DNA of 64,000 nucleotides from Pseudooceanicola sp050897975 (GCF_050897975.1 NZ_JBPAXY010000005.1:455604-519603), one strand, 5' to 3'. Positions 1-9,811 are shown, numbered from the stretch's first letter. Notes: generated by a model not told the origin, from the letters alone. Numbers and translations are program-made.

Positions 1-1
1 G

Positions 2-802
2 GCGCAGCAGAACCGGTCCTGGGAATTCGACAAGGAAGAGGGCGTGCTGGACGCCGGGCGCCTGGCGCGCGTGGTGGCCAACCCCACAACGCCGCTGTCG
101 TTCAAGGTCGAGAAGGACATGGAATTCCGCGACACCGTGGTGACGCTGCTGCTGGACAACTCCGGCTCGATGCGGGGCCGCCCGATCTCGATCGCGGCGA
201 TCTGTGCCGATGTTCTGGCCCGCACGCTGGAGCGCTGCTCGGTCAAGGTCGAGATCCTGGGCTTTACCACCCGCGCCTGGAAGGGCGGGCAAAGCCGCGA
301 GAAATGGCTGGCCGATGGCCGCCCGCAGCAGCCCGGCCGCCTGAACGACCTGCGCCACATCATCTACAAACAGGCCGATGCGCCCTGGCGGCGGTCCCGC
401 GAGAACCTCGGGTTGATGATGAAGGAAGGCCTTCTGAAAGAGAATATCGACGGTGAGGCCCTGGAATGGGCGCACCGGCGCATGGTGGGCCGCCGCGAGG
501 CGCGGCGCATCCTGATGGTCATCTCGGACGGGGCGCCGGTGGACGATTCGACCCTGTCGGTGAACCCCGCCAACTTCCTGGAAAAGCACCTGCGCGACGT
601 GATCGCCATGATCGAGAAGAAGAAGGCGGTCGAGCTGATCGCCATCGGCATTGGCCACGACGTGACCCGCTATTACCAGCGCGCGGTGACCATCACCGAT
701 GTGGACCAGCTGGCGGGCGCCATGACCGAACAGCTGGCAAGCCTTTTCGACAACGACCCGCGCGCCCGGGCCCGCTTTGCGGGGATCCGCAAGGCGGGCT
801 GA
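2..802 (+). CDS. cobT: Cobaltochelatase subunit CobT (C-terminal part, cut by window edge)
   Basis: The reading frame is open from base 2, so the gene begins upstream of the window and only about 266 C-terminal residues are seen. They match the von Willebrand factor A domain of CobT, the chelatase subunit that with CobS and CobN inserts cobalt into hydrogenobyrinic acid a,c-diamide in aerobic cobalamin synthesis. The metal-ion-dependent adhesion motif DNSGSMRG is present, as are the family stretches FTTRAWKGGQSREKW and ISDGAPVDDSTLS. The GTG at 44 is not a start: the frame before it still reads as CobT (QQNRSWEFDKEEG). Cytoplasmic. Identity is secure; the full length cannot be judged. Confidence 0.95.
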   Translation, partial: AQQNRSWEFDKEEGVLDAGRLARVVANPTTPLSFKVEKDMEFRDTVVTLLLDNSGSMRGRPISIAAICADVLARTLERCSVKVEILGFTTRAWKGGQSREKWLADGRPQQPGRLNDLRHIIYKQADAPWRRSRENLGLMMKEGLLKENIDGEALEWAHRRMVGRREARRILMVISDGAPVDDSTLSVNPANFLEKHLRDVIAMIEKKKAVELIAIGIGHDVTRYYQRAVTITDVDQLAGAMTEQLASLFDNDPRARARFAGIRKAG

Positions 803-1100
803 GGCTGGGTGATGAGAGGGGGCGCTGCCCCCCCCGTCGCCGGATGGCGACACGCAGAGGGAGGAGGGGGGCTCTGCCCCCCTGTCGCCGGATGGCGACA
901 AATGGAAGGACAAGGGGGGGATCTGCCCCCCTTTCGCCTGCGGCTCAATTCCCCCCGGGATATTTTTGGCCAACAAATAGACAAAGGGGGGAGGCGCCCG
1001 GCGGCGCGGCTCTGCCCGGAGCGTCGGGCGGCGCCCTGCGCCGGAGGGGAGGCGTTTTCGCCTCGCCCCCCGGGACCGGGGCGCCTAGAGTGGCCGCGAC
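803..1100. repeat. Intergenic dispersed repeat cluster R1
   Basis: No credible gene. The gap holds three G-run/C-run inverted repeats with centres GCGCTG, GCTCTG and GATCTG, copies of the short palindrome TCGCCGGATGGCGA, and near 951-973 a core CCCCGGGATATTTTTGGC. The same parts recur at 3.4, 18.5, 26.1, 26.3, 38.0, 44.4, 44.6 and 63.9 kb. The C-run/G-run hairpins may act as terminators after cobT; this is inference. Confidence 0.7.
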
Positions 1101-1123
1101 AGGAAAGACCCCGAGGGATCAAG

Positions 1124-2935
1124 ATGTTCCAGACCTTTGAAACCCCGTCCTCGCCCGAACAGGGGCCGCCGCGCCTGGGCGATCTGCGTCAGGCCATGGA
1201 GGCGCAGGGCCTTGACGCCTTTCTGGTGCCGCGCGCCGATGCCCATCAGGGCGAATATGTGGCGCCCCGGGACGAGCGGCTGGCCTGGCTGACCGGCTTT
1301 ACCGGCTCTGCCGGGTTCTGCCTGGTGACCGCCAGTCGCGCCGGGGTCTTCGTCGATGGCCGCTACCGGGTGCAGGCGCGCGCCCAGGTGGCCGAGGATT
1401 TCGAGGTGGTGGCCTGGCCCGAAACCTCGATCGCGGCCTGGGCGCGGCGGGTGCTGCCCGAGGGCGGCGTGCTGGGCTTTGACCCCTGGCTGCATTCCCG
1501 GGGCGAGATCGACCGCATGAGCGCGGCCCTGGCGGGATCGGGGATCACCCTGCGCGCGGTCGCCGAGAACCCGCTGGATGCCGTCTGGGCCGATCAGCCC
1601 GAGCCGCCCATGGCGCCCATCGTGCCGCAGCCGCTGGAGTTCTCGGGCGAGAGCCTGGAAAGCAAATGCCGCCGTCTGGGCGCCGAGCTGGAGGCGGCGG
1701 GCGAGGCCATGGTGGTGCTGACCCTGCCCGACAGCATCGCCTGGCTGTTGAACATCCGCGGCGGCGACATTGCCCGCAACCCGGTGCCCCATGCCTTCGC
1801 CCTGCTTTTCGCCGACGGCCAGGTCGCCCTCTTTGCCGAGGACGAGAAATGCGACGAGGCGCTGCTGGATCATCTGGGCCCGGATGTGAACATCGAAGGG
1901 CCCGAAAGCTTTGGCCCCACGCTGGAGCATCTGGCGGGGCGGCTGACCCGGCCGGTGCGGCTGGATCCGGGCAGTTGCCCGGTCTGGGTGGAAGAGCGGC
2001 TGGCGGGGCTGGAAATTCACTGGGACAGCGATCCCTGCATCCTGCCCAAGGCCTGCAAGACCCCGGCCGAACTGGCGGGCACACGCGCCGCCCATATCCG
2101 CGACGCCGCCGCCATGTGCCGCTTCCTGGCCTGGTTCGAGGCCGCCCCGCAGCAGAGCCTGACCGAGATCGACCTGGTCACCCGGCTGGAGATCTTCCGC
2201 CGCGAGACCGGCGAGCTGATGGAGATCAGTTTCGACACCATCGCAGGCGCCGGACCCAATGGCGCCCTGCCCCATTACCGCGTCACCCATGACAGCAACC
2301 GGACCCTGGCGCCCGGGCAGCTGGTGGTGCTGGACAGTGGCGGCCAGTACCTGGACGGGACCACCGACATCACCCGCACCCTTCTGGTGGGCGCCGATAC
2401 CGGCCAGGCCGAGAAAGAGGCCTATACCCGGGTCTTGCAGGGCATGATCGCCATCTCGCGCCTGCGCTTTCCGCGCGGCTTGGCGGGCAGCCATCTGGAC
2501 GCCCTGGCGCGCTATCCGCTGTGGCTGGCCGGGCAGGATTACGACCATGGCACCGGCCACGGTGTGGGCGCCTATCTCTGCGTTCACGAGGGGCCGCAGC
2601 GCCTGAGCCGGGTCTCGGACGTGCCCTTGCAGCCTGGGATGATCCTGTCGAACGAGCCGGGCTATTACCGCGAGGGGGCGTTCGGCATCCGCATCGAGAA
2701 CCTGATCGTGGTGGAAGAGGCCCCGGCCCTGCCCGGGGCGGACCCGCGCGACATGCTGAGCTTCGAGACACTGACCTGGGTGCCGATCGAGCGCCGGCTG
2801 ATCCTGACCGACCGTCTGAGCGCCGAAGAACGCGCCTGGATCGACGCCTATCACGCCGAGGTCCGCGCCCGCATTCGTCCACTTCTGGACGAAGCCGCCG
2901 CAGTATGGTTGGATCGGGCAACGGAGACACTCTGA
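1124..2935 (+). CDS. pepP: Xaa-Pro aminopeptidase (aminopeptidase P, M24B family)
   Basis: A 603-residue protein, the usual length of the long aminopeptidase P form. It should remove N-terminal residues that precede proline, in the cytoplasm. Two creatinase-like N-terminal domains precede a C-terminal pita-bread domain. All five metal ligands are in place: Asp in LDSGGQYLDGTTDITRT (two Asp), His in HGTGHGVGAYL, Glu in NEPGYY and Glu in IRIENL. The ATG at 1124 was chosen because GAGGGATCAAG lies just before it. The frame is open further upstream to 809, but that stretch is repeat DNA and not protein-like. It starts after the R1 repeat cluster, so it is probably its own unit. Confidence 0.93.
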   Translation: MFQTFETPSSPEQGPPRLGDLRQAMEAQGLDAFLVPRADAHQGEYVAPRDERLAWLTGFTGSAGFCLVTASRAGVFVDGRYRVQARAQVAEDFEVVAWPETSIAAWARRVLPEGGVLGFDPWLHSRGEIDRMSAALAGSGITLRAVAENPLDAVWADQPEPPMAPIVPQPLEFSGESLESKCRRLGAELEAAGEAMVVLTLPDSIAWLLNIRGGDIARNPVPHAFALLFADGQVALFAEDEKCDEALLDHLGPDVNIEGPESFGPTLEHLAGRLTRPVRLDPGSCPVWVEERLAGLEIHWDSDPCILPKACKTPAELAGTRAAHIRDAAAMCRFLAWFEAAPQQSLTEIDLVTRLEIFRRETGELMEISFDTIAGAGPNGALPHYRVTHDSNRTLAPGQLVVLDSGGQYLDGTTDITRTLLVGADTGQAEKEAYTRVLQGMIAISRLRFPRGLAGSHLDALARYPLWLAGQDYDHGTGHGVGAYLCVHEGPQRLSRVSDVPLQPGMILSNEPGYYREGAFGIRIENLIVVEEAPALPGADPRDMLSFETLTWVPIERRLILTDRLSAEERAWIDAYHAEVRARIRPLLDEAAAVWLDRATETL

Positions 2936-3014
2936 CTTCGGGCCCGCAATGGGGGCTTTGACACGCGGATGTTACAGGCGCGCGTCAGGGAAGCAGGGGA
3001 AAAGAGGGACAGAC

Positions 3015-3356
3015 ATGAGTGATATCACGATCCGCAAGGCCGATGGCCTGTGGTCGGTCCGCGCCGGTGGCGCGGTGCTGGCCGAAAGCCGCAACGCGCT
3101 GAGCCTCAGCGAGCCGGGCTACCCCGACATCATCTATTTCCCGCGCGAGGATATCGCGATGGCCTTTCTGGACAGCAGCGACCACGCCAGCCATTGCCCG
3201 AAGAAGGGCGATGCGCGCTATTTCTCCATCGTCACCAAGAGCCAGACCCTGGAAAACGCCGCCTGGTCCTATGAGGCGCCGCTGCCGGGGGCGGAAGAGA
3301 TCGGCGGGCATATCGCCTTTTACGCGACCGATTTCGTGACCATCGAGCAGATCTGA
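3015..3356 (+). CDS. DUF427 domain protein
   Basis: A 113-residue cytoplasmic protein of the DUF427 family, a small beta-rich fold with no settled function. Recognisable features are the VRAGGAVLAESRNALSLSEPGYPDIIYFPREDI stretch near the N-terminus (broken here only for reference, residues about 13-45) and the HCPKKGDARYFSI segment, both typical of the family. The ATG at 3015 is preceded by AAGAGGGACAGAC, a fair ribosome binding site; an upstream GTG/ATG at 2949 would overlap poorly coding sequence. It follows pepP by 79 bases on the same strand, so co-transcription is possible. No membrane segment or signal peptide. Confidence 0.85.
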   Translation: MSDITIRKADGLWSVRAGGAVLAESRNALSLSEPGYPDIIYFPREDIAMAFLDSSDHASHCPKKGDARYFSIVTKSQTLENAAWSYEAPLPGAEEIGGHIAFYATDFVTIEQI

Positions 3357-3615
3357 GGGGGGGGGCACTGCCCCCCGTCGCCGGATGGCGACGCATGGAA
3401 GGACAAAGGGGGGCTCTGCCCCCCCTTGAGGCCTGGCGGGCTCCTTCGCGGCTGAAATCATCCACCGGGCGATTTCCAAGACGCCGCTTAGCCCCCGGGA
3501 TATTCTTGGCAATGAGAAGAGAGGGGCGAGGCGCCCCGGGTCTGGCCCGGGCGCGGGCCTGGGAGGCTCTTGGCGCCGAGGTCAGCGACGCGCGCAGCCA
3601 GGACGCGCGGAGCGG
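3357..3615. repeat. Intergenic dispersed repeat cluster R2
   Basis: Between two convergent genes. Contains two long G-run/C-run inverted repeats (centres GCACTG and GCTCTG), the palindrome GTCGCCGGATGGCGAC and a core CCCCGGGATATTCTTGGC at about 3493-3510 followed by AATGAGAAGAGA. No gene is supported. It probably provides terminators for both neighbours. Confidence 0.65.
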
Positions 3616-5304
3616 CTAGCTGTGTTCCTCGCGCGCGGTGGCGGCCAGGGCGCGGTTGTAGGTACGCAGCGCATCCACATGGAAAAGCGCCCCCAGAAGC
3701 TCGGGCGGCTTGCCCGGCTGGGGGGGCGAGATCACCGGAAGATAGGGCTCCAGGGTGCGCTCGAAAACCGGGAAGGCCGCCTCCAGCGTCACGCTGGCGT
3801 CCAGGTAGAGGCCCTTTTCCACCATCTCCCAGCAGGTCGCCTCGGCCGCCGCGCGGTCGGCGCCGCAGGGGCGCATCACGTCGCGCACCCGGAACATGGC
3901 CAGCAGGTATTCCTGCGGCCCCGCCGCCAGGTGGATGTCGCGCCGTTCCAGCTGGGTCAGGAAGAACGAGCGTTTGACCAGTTTCGAGCCGATGGCGGTC
4001 GAGATCGACACCGTCACCATCACCGCCAGGGCGGTGGTCCAGTTGCCGGTCAGCTCGAAGACGATCAGCGTGGTCGAGATCGGCGCGCCCAGCACCGCCG
4101 CCGCCACGCCGCCCAGCCCCGCCAGGGCGTAGAGCGAGGGGCTGCCCGACTGGTCGGGGAAGAGGCCCGTGGCGATGAACCCGAAGGCCAGGCCGGTCAG
4201 CGCGCCCAGCATCATCGAGGGCGAGAATACCCCGCCGCCCATGCGCCCGCCCATGGTGATGGCCGTGGCCAGCGCCTTGATCAGCGCAAAGAGGATCGCC
4301 TGTTGCAGCAGCAGCTCGCCCGAAAGGGCGCGCAGCGTCGTCTCGTAGCCCACGCCGATGATATGCGGGAACCAGATCGCCATGATCCCCAGCAGGGCCC
4401 CGGCCACCGCCGGCCGCAGGAACCGCGGGATGCGGATGCGCGCCTGGATCCGGTTCGCCACATCCTCGGACAGGAAGATCGCCCGCATGAAGAGGCCCGC
4501 CACCACACCGCAGACCGCCCCGAGCAGCAGGAAGGCGGGCAGTTCCTCGTAGAATTCCAGGATCGAGGCACCGGGCAGGACAAACTCTGCCGTTTCCCCG
4601 AACTGCAGCCGCGAGATCACCGCGCCCGCCACCGCCGCCACGGTGATGGGGGCGAAGGCATGGATGGCGAAGTGGCGCAGCACCACCTCCAGCGCGAAAA
4701 GCGCCCCGGCAATGGGCGCGTTGAACGAGGCCGAGACGGCGGCGGCCACCGCGCAGCCCAAGAGGTCGCGGCCCATGATCCCGTCGGCCTTCAGCCGGTT
4801 CAGCACCCAGCTGGACATCACCGCGACCAGGTGCACCACCGGCCCTTCGCGCCCCGAAGAGCCGCCCGTGCCCAGGGTCACCAGCGAGGCCAGGGCCGAG
4901 CCCAGCCCGGCGCGCCCCTCGACCCGGCCATTGTTCAGCGCCGCCCCCTCGACCACATCGGCGACCGAACGCACGCGGCCATCGGGGGTGAAGACATGCA
5001 AAAGGATCCCCGCGATCAGCCCGCCGATGATCGGCACCACCAGCACCACGTACCAGGGCAGCCCGCCCGCCAGGGAGTGCAGCCGGTGCACGTCCTCGGC
5101 CCCGTAAGAGATCTTTTGCAACAGCGCGATGCCCCGGCGAAAGGCCAGGGCCACGCCCCCGGCGGCCACGCCGATGGCCAGGGCGATCAGCCAGAACTGC
5201 AACTGGTTCGGGCCCCGGGTGCGCAGGATGGCCCAATAGGCGCGCAGCTGGGAAAAAAGCGTGGCCAGTGCCCCGGTCATCCACCCTGCGTCGCGCCCGC
5301 TCAT
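3616..5304 (-). CDS. CLC-family chloride channel / H+-coupled antiporter with C-terminal CBS region
   Basis: A 562-residue membrane protein. The CLC core (about residues 35-450) shows the family signature GREGP at residues 151-155, where Glu153 matches the gating glutamate, preceded by GTGGSSG, and the GVFSPSMMLGA motif that matches GxFxP. The C-terminal 110 residues (RDVMRPCGAD onward) look like CBS-type regulatory domains. It should move chloride or another anion across the inner membrane; channel or exchanger cannot be told without checking the proton glutamate. The ATG at 5304 was chosen because the frame upstream is Arg/Gly-rich and unlike protein. It is transcribed away from the LuxR/hydrolase gene. 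Confidence 0.88.
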   Translation of the reverse strand: MSGRDAGWMTGALATLFSQLRAYWAILRTRGPNQLQFWLIALAIGVAAGGVALAFRRGIALLQKISYGAEDVHRLHSLAGGLPWYVVLVVPIIGGLIAGILLHVFTPDGRVRSVADVVEGAALNNGRVEGRAGLGSALASLVTLGTGGSSGREGPVVHLVAVMSSWVLNRLKADGIMGRDLLGCAVAAAVSASFNAPIAGALFALEVVLRHFAIHAFAPITVAAVAGAVISRLQFGETAEFVLPGASILEFYEELPAFLLLGAVCGVVAGLFMRAIFLSEDVANRIQARIRIPRFLRPAVAGALLGIMAIWFPHIIGVGYETTLRALSGELLLQQAILFALIKALATAITMGGRMGGGVFSPSMMLGALTGLAFGFIATGLFPDQSGSPSLYALAGLGGVAAAVLGAPISTTLIVFELTGNWTTALAVMVTVSISTAIGSKLVKRSFFLTQLERRDIHLAAGPQEYLLAMFRVRDVMRPCGADRAAAEATCWEMVEKGLYLDASVTLEAAFPVFERTLEPYLPVISPPQPGKPPELLGALFHVDALRTYNRALAATAREEHS

Positions 5305-5633
5305 GCCTCGTCCGCCTCTTCGCTGCCCTCGGCCCGACCGCGCGCGGCGCGGTCGCGGCCCCGCCCGCCGACTGGTCCGACACGGGGCACCTTTCCCTTC
5401 TAGGACAAAGGCCTGGCGCGGAAAAGGGGCCGCGCAGCCCTGCCGTGCCCGCGCCCCCACCTACGACCATTGCCCCGGTTGATCGCGGCCCCGGGCCTGC
5501 GCTTTCATCCCCCGACCCCCGACAGAGGCGCGCGTCTCGGGGCCTGGGCATGGCGGACAGGCCGCCCAGGCGCCGCGACGGCCCGGGGGCAAGGGCATGG
5601 CCAGGGGGCCAGCCACAGGGGAGATGAAGACCG
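5305..5633. other. Intergenic region between divergent genes, no gene seen
   Basis: 329 bases between the CLC gene and the LuxR/hydrolase gene. Very GC-rich; reading frames exist on both strands but are low-complexity Arg/Pro/Gly. It must hold both promoters, but I cannot pick a convincing pair. Confidence 0.5.
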
Positions 5634-7894
5634 ATGCACAAGCGCCCCGGGCGCAGCCCGGCCGTATCCGGGGGAAAGCCGACGGCACAGGCGGCCTGGG
5701 CGGGCGCGCCCGGTGCGGCGCCGCTCTATGACCGGGTGATCGGACGGCTTTACGACGTGGCCCTGGACCCGCGCCACCTGGAGGATTTCCTGGACGATTG
5801 GGACCGGCTGCTGCGCCCGCTGCGGGCCCTGCGCGGGGCAGAGGGCGGCCTGGCCGATGCCCCGCCGGAGACAGCGGCAGAGGGCGCCGAGCAGGCGCAG
5901 GCGCTGGCGGCGGCCCTTGGCCCGCATCTGCAACGGGTGATCCGCCTGCTGAACCAAAGCGCCGCCGCCCCGATCCTGCCCCCCGAAGAGGCACTGTTGC
6001 GCCAGCTGGCGCGCCGCGCGGCCTTCACGGTCGACAGCGACCTGGGGCTGAGCGGGGTGACGGCGGCGGCCACCGCCCTGCTGGAGGTGCGCCCGGGCGA
6101 TCCGCTGACCCGCCTGCCGCTGGAGCGGGCGCATCTGGCCCTTCTGGAGGATCGGTTGCGCCGCCTGCTGGCCCCGCATCGCGACGCCCCCGAACTGGCC
6201 GCCACCGCCCGGGGCCCGGCGACGGCGCCCTCCGGCAGGCGCCCCGCCGAAGGGGCCACACCGCCCGGTTCCGAGGCACTCGACCTGCTGCGCCTGCGGC
6301 TGGCGTCGGGCGGGCAGCTGCTGCTGGCTCAGCTGGCCCGCCACAGGCCCCCGGACGGGCCGCCCTTCGCCCTGGTGGCCACCTCGCTGCTGGACTGGCC
6401 GGCGGGGCTGAACGCCCTGCTGCGCGCCGCCTTCGGCCTGACCCGGGCTGAAACCGAGATCCTGCGCGGCCTGTCCGAGGCGCGTAGCCTGCGCGACATC
6501 GCCGGGGCCCGGGGCCGATCGGTGGAAACGGTGCGGGCACAGATCAAGGCGCTGATGGCCAAGACCGAAACCCGCAGCCAGGCGGAACTGCTGCGCCTGG
6601 TGCTGTCGCTGGGCCCCCTGCCCACGCTGGAAGAGAGCCGCCCCCCCGGCCCGGACCACTGGGTGGTGCGCAGCCCGGCAGAGTTGGCCGCTGCCCGGAT
6701 CCAGGACGGGCGGCACCGCCTGGCCGTCGAACAGGCCCAGGTGGCCGCAGCCGGAAGCGGCTCTGCCCTTCGGTCCAGCACCCCCGAAGACGGCCTGGGC
6801 GACGCGAAGGGCGCGGCCCTGGCGGCCATGGCCCCCGACCGCCAGAGGCAGGCTGCCGCCCCGGATCCCGACAGGCCTCTTCCGGCCCCGCCGGGCCGGG
6901 GGCGGCGCTCTGGGGGCATGGTGCGCTTCAGCCATGGTGGCGGGCTTTTGCCCTTGCGCCCCTTTGCCCGGCTGGCCCGGCCCGGCGGACGGCAGGTCGA
7001 ATATCTGGAGCTGGGCGCGCCCGAGGGGCGCCCGGTGCTGTGGCTGCATGGCCCGCAGGGGGTGTGCCGCCTGCCCGCCCGGCACGAGGCGGCGGCGCAG
7101 CGCCTGGACCTGCGCCTGCTGGTGCCGATCCGGGCGGGCTATGGCGCCTCGGACCCCCCCCCGAGGGCGGGCCGCGCCTTGAGGCGGATTGCGCCGATAT
7201 CCTGGCCCTGCTGGACCGGCTGGAAATTCCCCGCGCGCCGGTCATCGCCCTTTCGGACGAGCTGGCCCTGGGCGCCGCCCTGCTGCGCCACGCCCCGGCG
7301 CGGCTCACGGCGCTGATCGCCGTCGCGCCGCCGCCGCTCTGCCCGGGGCGCGCCGATCTGGCCCGGATGGGGCGCTGGCACCGCTTCCTGCTGGGCACCG
7401 CCCGCGACCTGCCCGACCTGGTGCCCTACATGCTGAGCCTGTCCAACGCCATGGCCCGCCGCCTGGGGCCAAGCGGGTTTCACCGCAAGCTTTATGCCGG
7501 ATCCGAGGCCGATCGCACCACGGCTGCCAGCCTGGATTTCCAATGCGTCCAGGCCGCCGCCCGCGAGATCCTGATCGGCGCCGATGGCGCGCTGCTCAAA
7601 GCCGTCCATGACGGGCTGATCGCCAGCACCCGGCACGACCTGCGCCCCGATCTGGCGGCGCTGGAGGGCGGGGCGCCGGTGCATCTGCTGTCGGGGGCGC
7701 AAAGCCTGCGCGCCGATCCCGCCGAGGCCCTGGCGATAGAGCGGGCCTTTCCCTGGATCGACTACCAGCGCTTCGATCAGGCGGGGGAACTGCTGCATCT
7801 GCAAGAGACGCCCCGCCTGCTGGCCCTGGCCGCGCGCCACGCCACGCCCCCTGCCCCGCCGCCCGGTCCTGACGCGGCGGGCGGCCAGAGCTGA
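5634..7894 (+). pseudogene. LuxR-type HTH / alpha-beta hydrolase fusion, frameshifted at a C9 run
   Basis: Two overlapping frames (5634-7316 and 7040-7894) read as one protein of about 753 residues. The first frame has an unknown N-terminal part, a LuxR-type helix-turn-helix near residues 265-320 (LTRAETEILRGLSEARSLRDIAGARGRS as two adjoining pieces) and the start of an alpha/beta hydrolase with the oxyanion-type motif LHGPQG. At the family motif GYGASDPPP the frame breaks; the other frame continues with EGGPRLEADCADILALLD to the end of the hydrolase (AGELLHLQ, likely the catalytic-His region). The break lies in nine C residues at 7154-7162; ten would restore the frame. The nucleophile elbow reads ALSDE, not GxSxG, so activity is doubtful. 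The start ATG follows AGGGGAGATG. It may be a sequencing error, a mutation or phase variation. HTH-hydrolase fusions do occur in this family. Confidence 0.75.
7154..7162. repeat. Homopolymer run of nine C at the frameshift
   Basis: Nine consecutive C residues exactly where the hydrolase frame changes from the 5634 frame to the 7040 frame. One more C joins the two frames. Such runs are prone to slippage in replication and to length errors in sequencing. Confidence 0.85.
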
Positions 7895-8158
7895 CCGCCC
7901 AGGGCCGCGACGCCCGCCCCCTGCCCGCGCCCGGCGCGTCCCCCAACTGGGGTATGACCCCGGGGAAAGAACCTGCTTCTCTGGACAGGCGTAACCAGTG
8001 GTTGTGGTGTCAGTAGCCTCCGTGTCGCGCGCACGCCCCCCCAAAGTGTGCGGCGCGGCACGGATCGGTGACGGCGGGGCAGAAAGCCGCGCTTCTCAAC
8101 CGTGAAGCTCAGCCTGGCAGGGCCGATGGCGTCTGGCAGGCTACGGGCGCCCGGGGGC

Positions 8159-9811
8159 CTATTCGGCGGCGATCAGACGGCGGGCGGCGGCGCGGGCCTC
8201 GGCGGTGACCGCATCGCCCGAAATCATCCGCGCCAGTTCATCCACCCGCGCCTCGGCATCCAGGGGCGCCACGGTCGACAGGGTGACATCCCCCTCGACC
8301 CGTTTCGCCACCTGCCAGTGATGCGCGCCGCGCGCGGCGACCTGGGGCGAATGGGTGACCACCAGAACCTGGCCGCCCTCGGCCAGCCGCGCCAGGCGGC
8401 GCCCGACCGCATCGGCGGTGGCCCCGCCGACACCGCGGTCGATCTCGTCGAAGATCATGGTGATATTGCTGTCGTCCCCGGACAGGCAGACCTTCAGCGC
8501 CAGCAGAAAGCGCGACAGCTCGCCGCCCGAGGCGATCTTGGCCAAGGGCCCCGAGGGGGCGCCGGGGTTGGTGGCGACGGTAAAGAAGACCTCGTCACGG
8601 CCATCGGGGCCGGGTTCGGCGGGGTCGATCTGGGTGACGAAACGGGCGCGCTCCATCTTCAGCGGCGCCAGCTCGGCCTCGACGGCGCTGTCCAGGCGGC
8701 TGGCGGCGGCTCGGCGGGCCTCGGTCAGGCGGGCGGCCAGATCGGCATAGGTGGCATCGGCGGCGCGCAGCGTGGCCTCCAGCCCCGAGATCTGGCCCGC
8801 GCCATTGTCGATCGCATCCAGCCGGGCGCGCAGATCATCGGCCAGGGCGGCCAGTTCGTCGGGGGCCACGTCATGTTTGCGGGCCTGGGCGCGGATGGCA
8901 AACAGGCGCTCTTCGGTGCTTTCCAGCTCCAGCGGGTCGAACTCCAGCGCCTCCAGGCAGCGCACGACGCCGTCTGCAGCCTCGTCCAGCTCGGCCAGGG
9001 CGCGGGTCAGGGCGGCCAGGGGCTCGTCCAGCTGGCCCTCCAGCCCCTCGGCAGCGCCTTCCAGCCAGCGCAGGGCGTCGGTCATCGGCCCCTCGGCGCC
9101 GTCCTGGCCCAGGGCCTGATGGGCCCGGGCCACATCGCCGCGCAGCTTCTCGGCGCTTTGCATCAGGCGGCGGCGGGCGTCCAGCTCGGCCTCTTCGCCC
9201 GGCTCGGGCGCCAGCTTGTCCAGTTCGGCCACCGCGTGACGCAGATAGTCTTCCTCGGCGGCGGCGGCGGCCAGGGCGGCGCGGGCCGCCTCCAGCTTTT
9301 TCTGGGCGGCAGAGCGCGCGCGCCAGGCCTCGCGCAGCTCGGCCCGCAAGGCTTCGGTCCCCGCGAAAGTGTCCAGGATGGCGCGATGGCCGCGCGGGTT
9401 CAGCAGGCCCCGGTCATCATGCTGGCCGTGCAGTTCCACCAGGGTTTCCGACAGCGCCCGCAGCACCTGCCCCGAGACGCGGCGGTCGTTGACCCAGGCG
9501 GTCTTGCGCCCGTCGCGGGTATTGACCCGGCGCAGCACCAGTTCCTCGCCCCCGGGCAGGCCCGCCTCGTCCAGCACCGCCTGGGCGGGATGGTCGGGGG
9601 CCAGTTCGAACCAGGCGCTGACCTCGCCCTGCTCGGACCCTTCGCGGACCAGATCGGCGCGGCCGCGCCAGCCCAGCACGAAGCCCAGCGAATCGAGCAG
9701 GATAGACTTGCCCGCCCCGGTCTCGCCGGTCAGCACGTTGAGGCCCGGCTGGAAGTCGAGTTCCAGCCGGTCGATGATCAGCATGTCGCGAATGTCGAGA
9801 CCGCGCAGCAT
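8159..9811 (-). CDS. recN: DNA repair protein RecN
   Basis: A 550-residue SMC-like ATPase, normal for RecN, which acts at double-strand breaks in recombination repair. Walker A is GETGAGKS at residues 29-36. A long Ala/Glu/Arg-rich coiled coil fills the middle. The C-terminal ATPase half has the ABC signature ASGGELSRF and Walker B MIFDEIDRGVGG. The start MLRGLDIRDML is the family N-terminus. It follows bamD by 91 bases on the same strand and is the last gene of the long minus-strand block. I looked for a GTTC-N7-GTTC LexA box just upstream and saw none, so any SOS control would act further upstream. Confidence 0.97.
   Translation of the reverse strand: MLRGLDIRDMLIIDRLELDFQPGLNVLTGETGAGKSILLDSLGFVLGWRGRADLVREGSEQGEVSAWFELAPDHPAQAVLDEAGLPGGEELVLRRVNTRDGRKTAWVNDRRVSGQVLRALSETLVELHGQHDDRGLLNPRGHRAILDTFAGTEALRAELREAWRARSAAQKKLEAARAALAAAAAEEDYLRHAVAELDKLAPEPGEEAELDARRRLMQSAEKLRGDVARAHQALGQDGAEGPMTDALRWLEGAAEGLEGQLDEPLAALTRALAELDEAADGVVRCLEALEFDPLELESTEERLFAIRAQARKHDVAPDELAALADDLRARLDAIDNGAGQISGLEATLRAADATYADLAARLTEARRAAASRLDSAVEAELAPLKMERARFVTQIDPAEPGPDGRDEVFFTVATNPGAPSGPLAKIASGGELSRFLLALKVCLSGDDSNITMIFDEIDRGVGGATADAVGRRLARLAEGGQVLVVTHSPQVAARGAHHWQVAKRVEGDVTLSTVAPLDAEARVDELARMISGDAVTAEARAAARRLIAAE

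Noticed and set aside
1085..2854. Long antisense ORF under pepP (589 residues)
   Set aside because: Gln/Gly/His-rich frame with no domain; a shadow of the aminopeptidase frame. Similar shadows under CLC, recN, ftsZ, murC and others were dropped.
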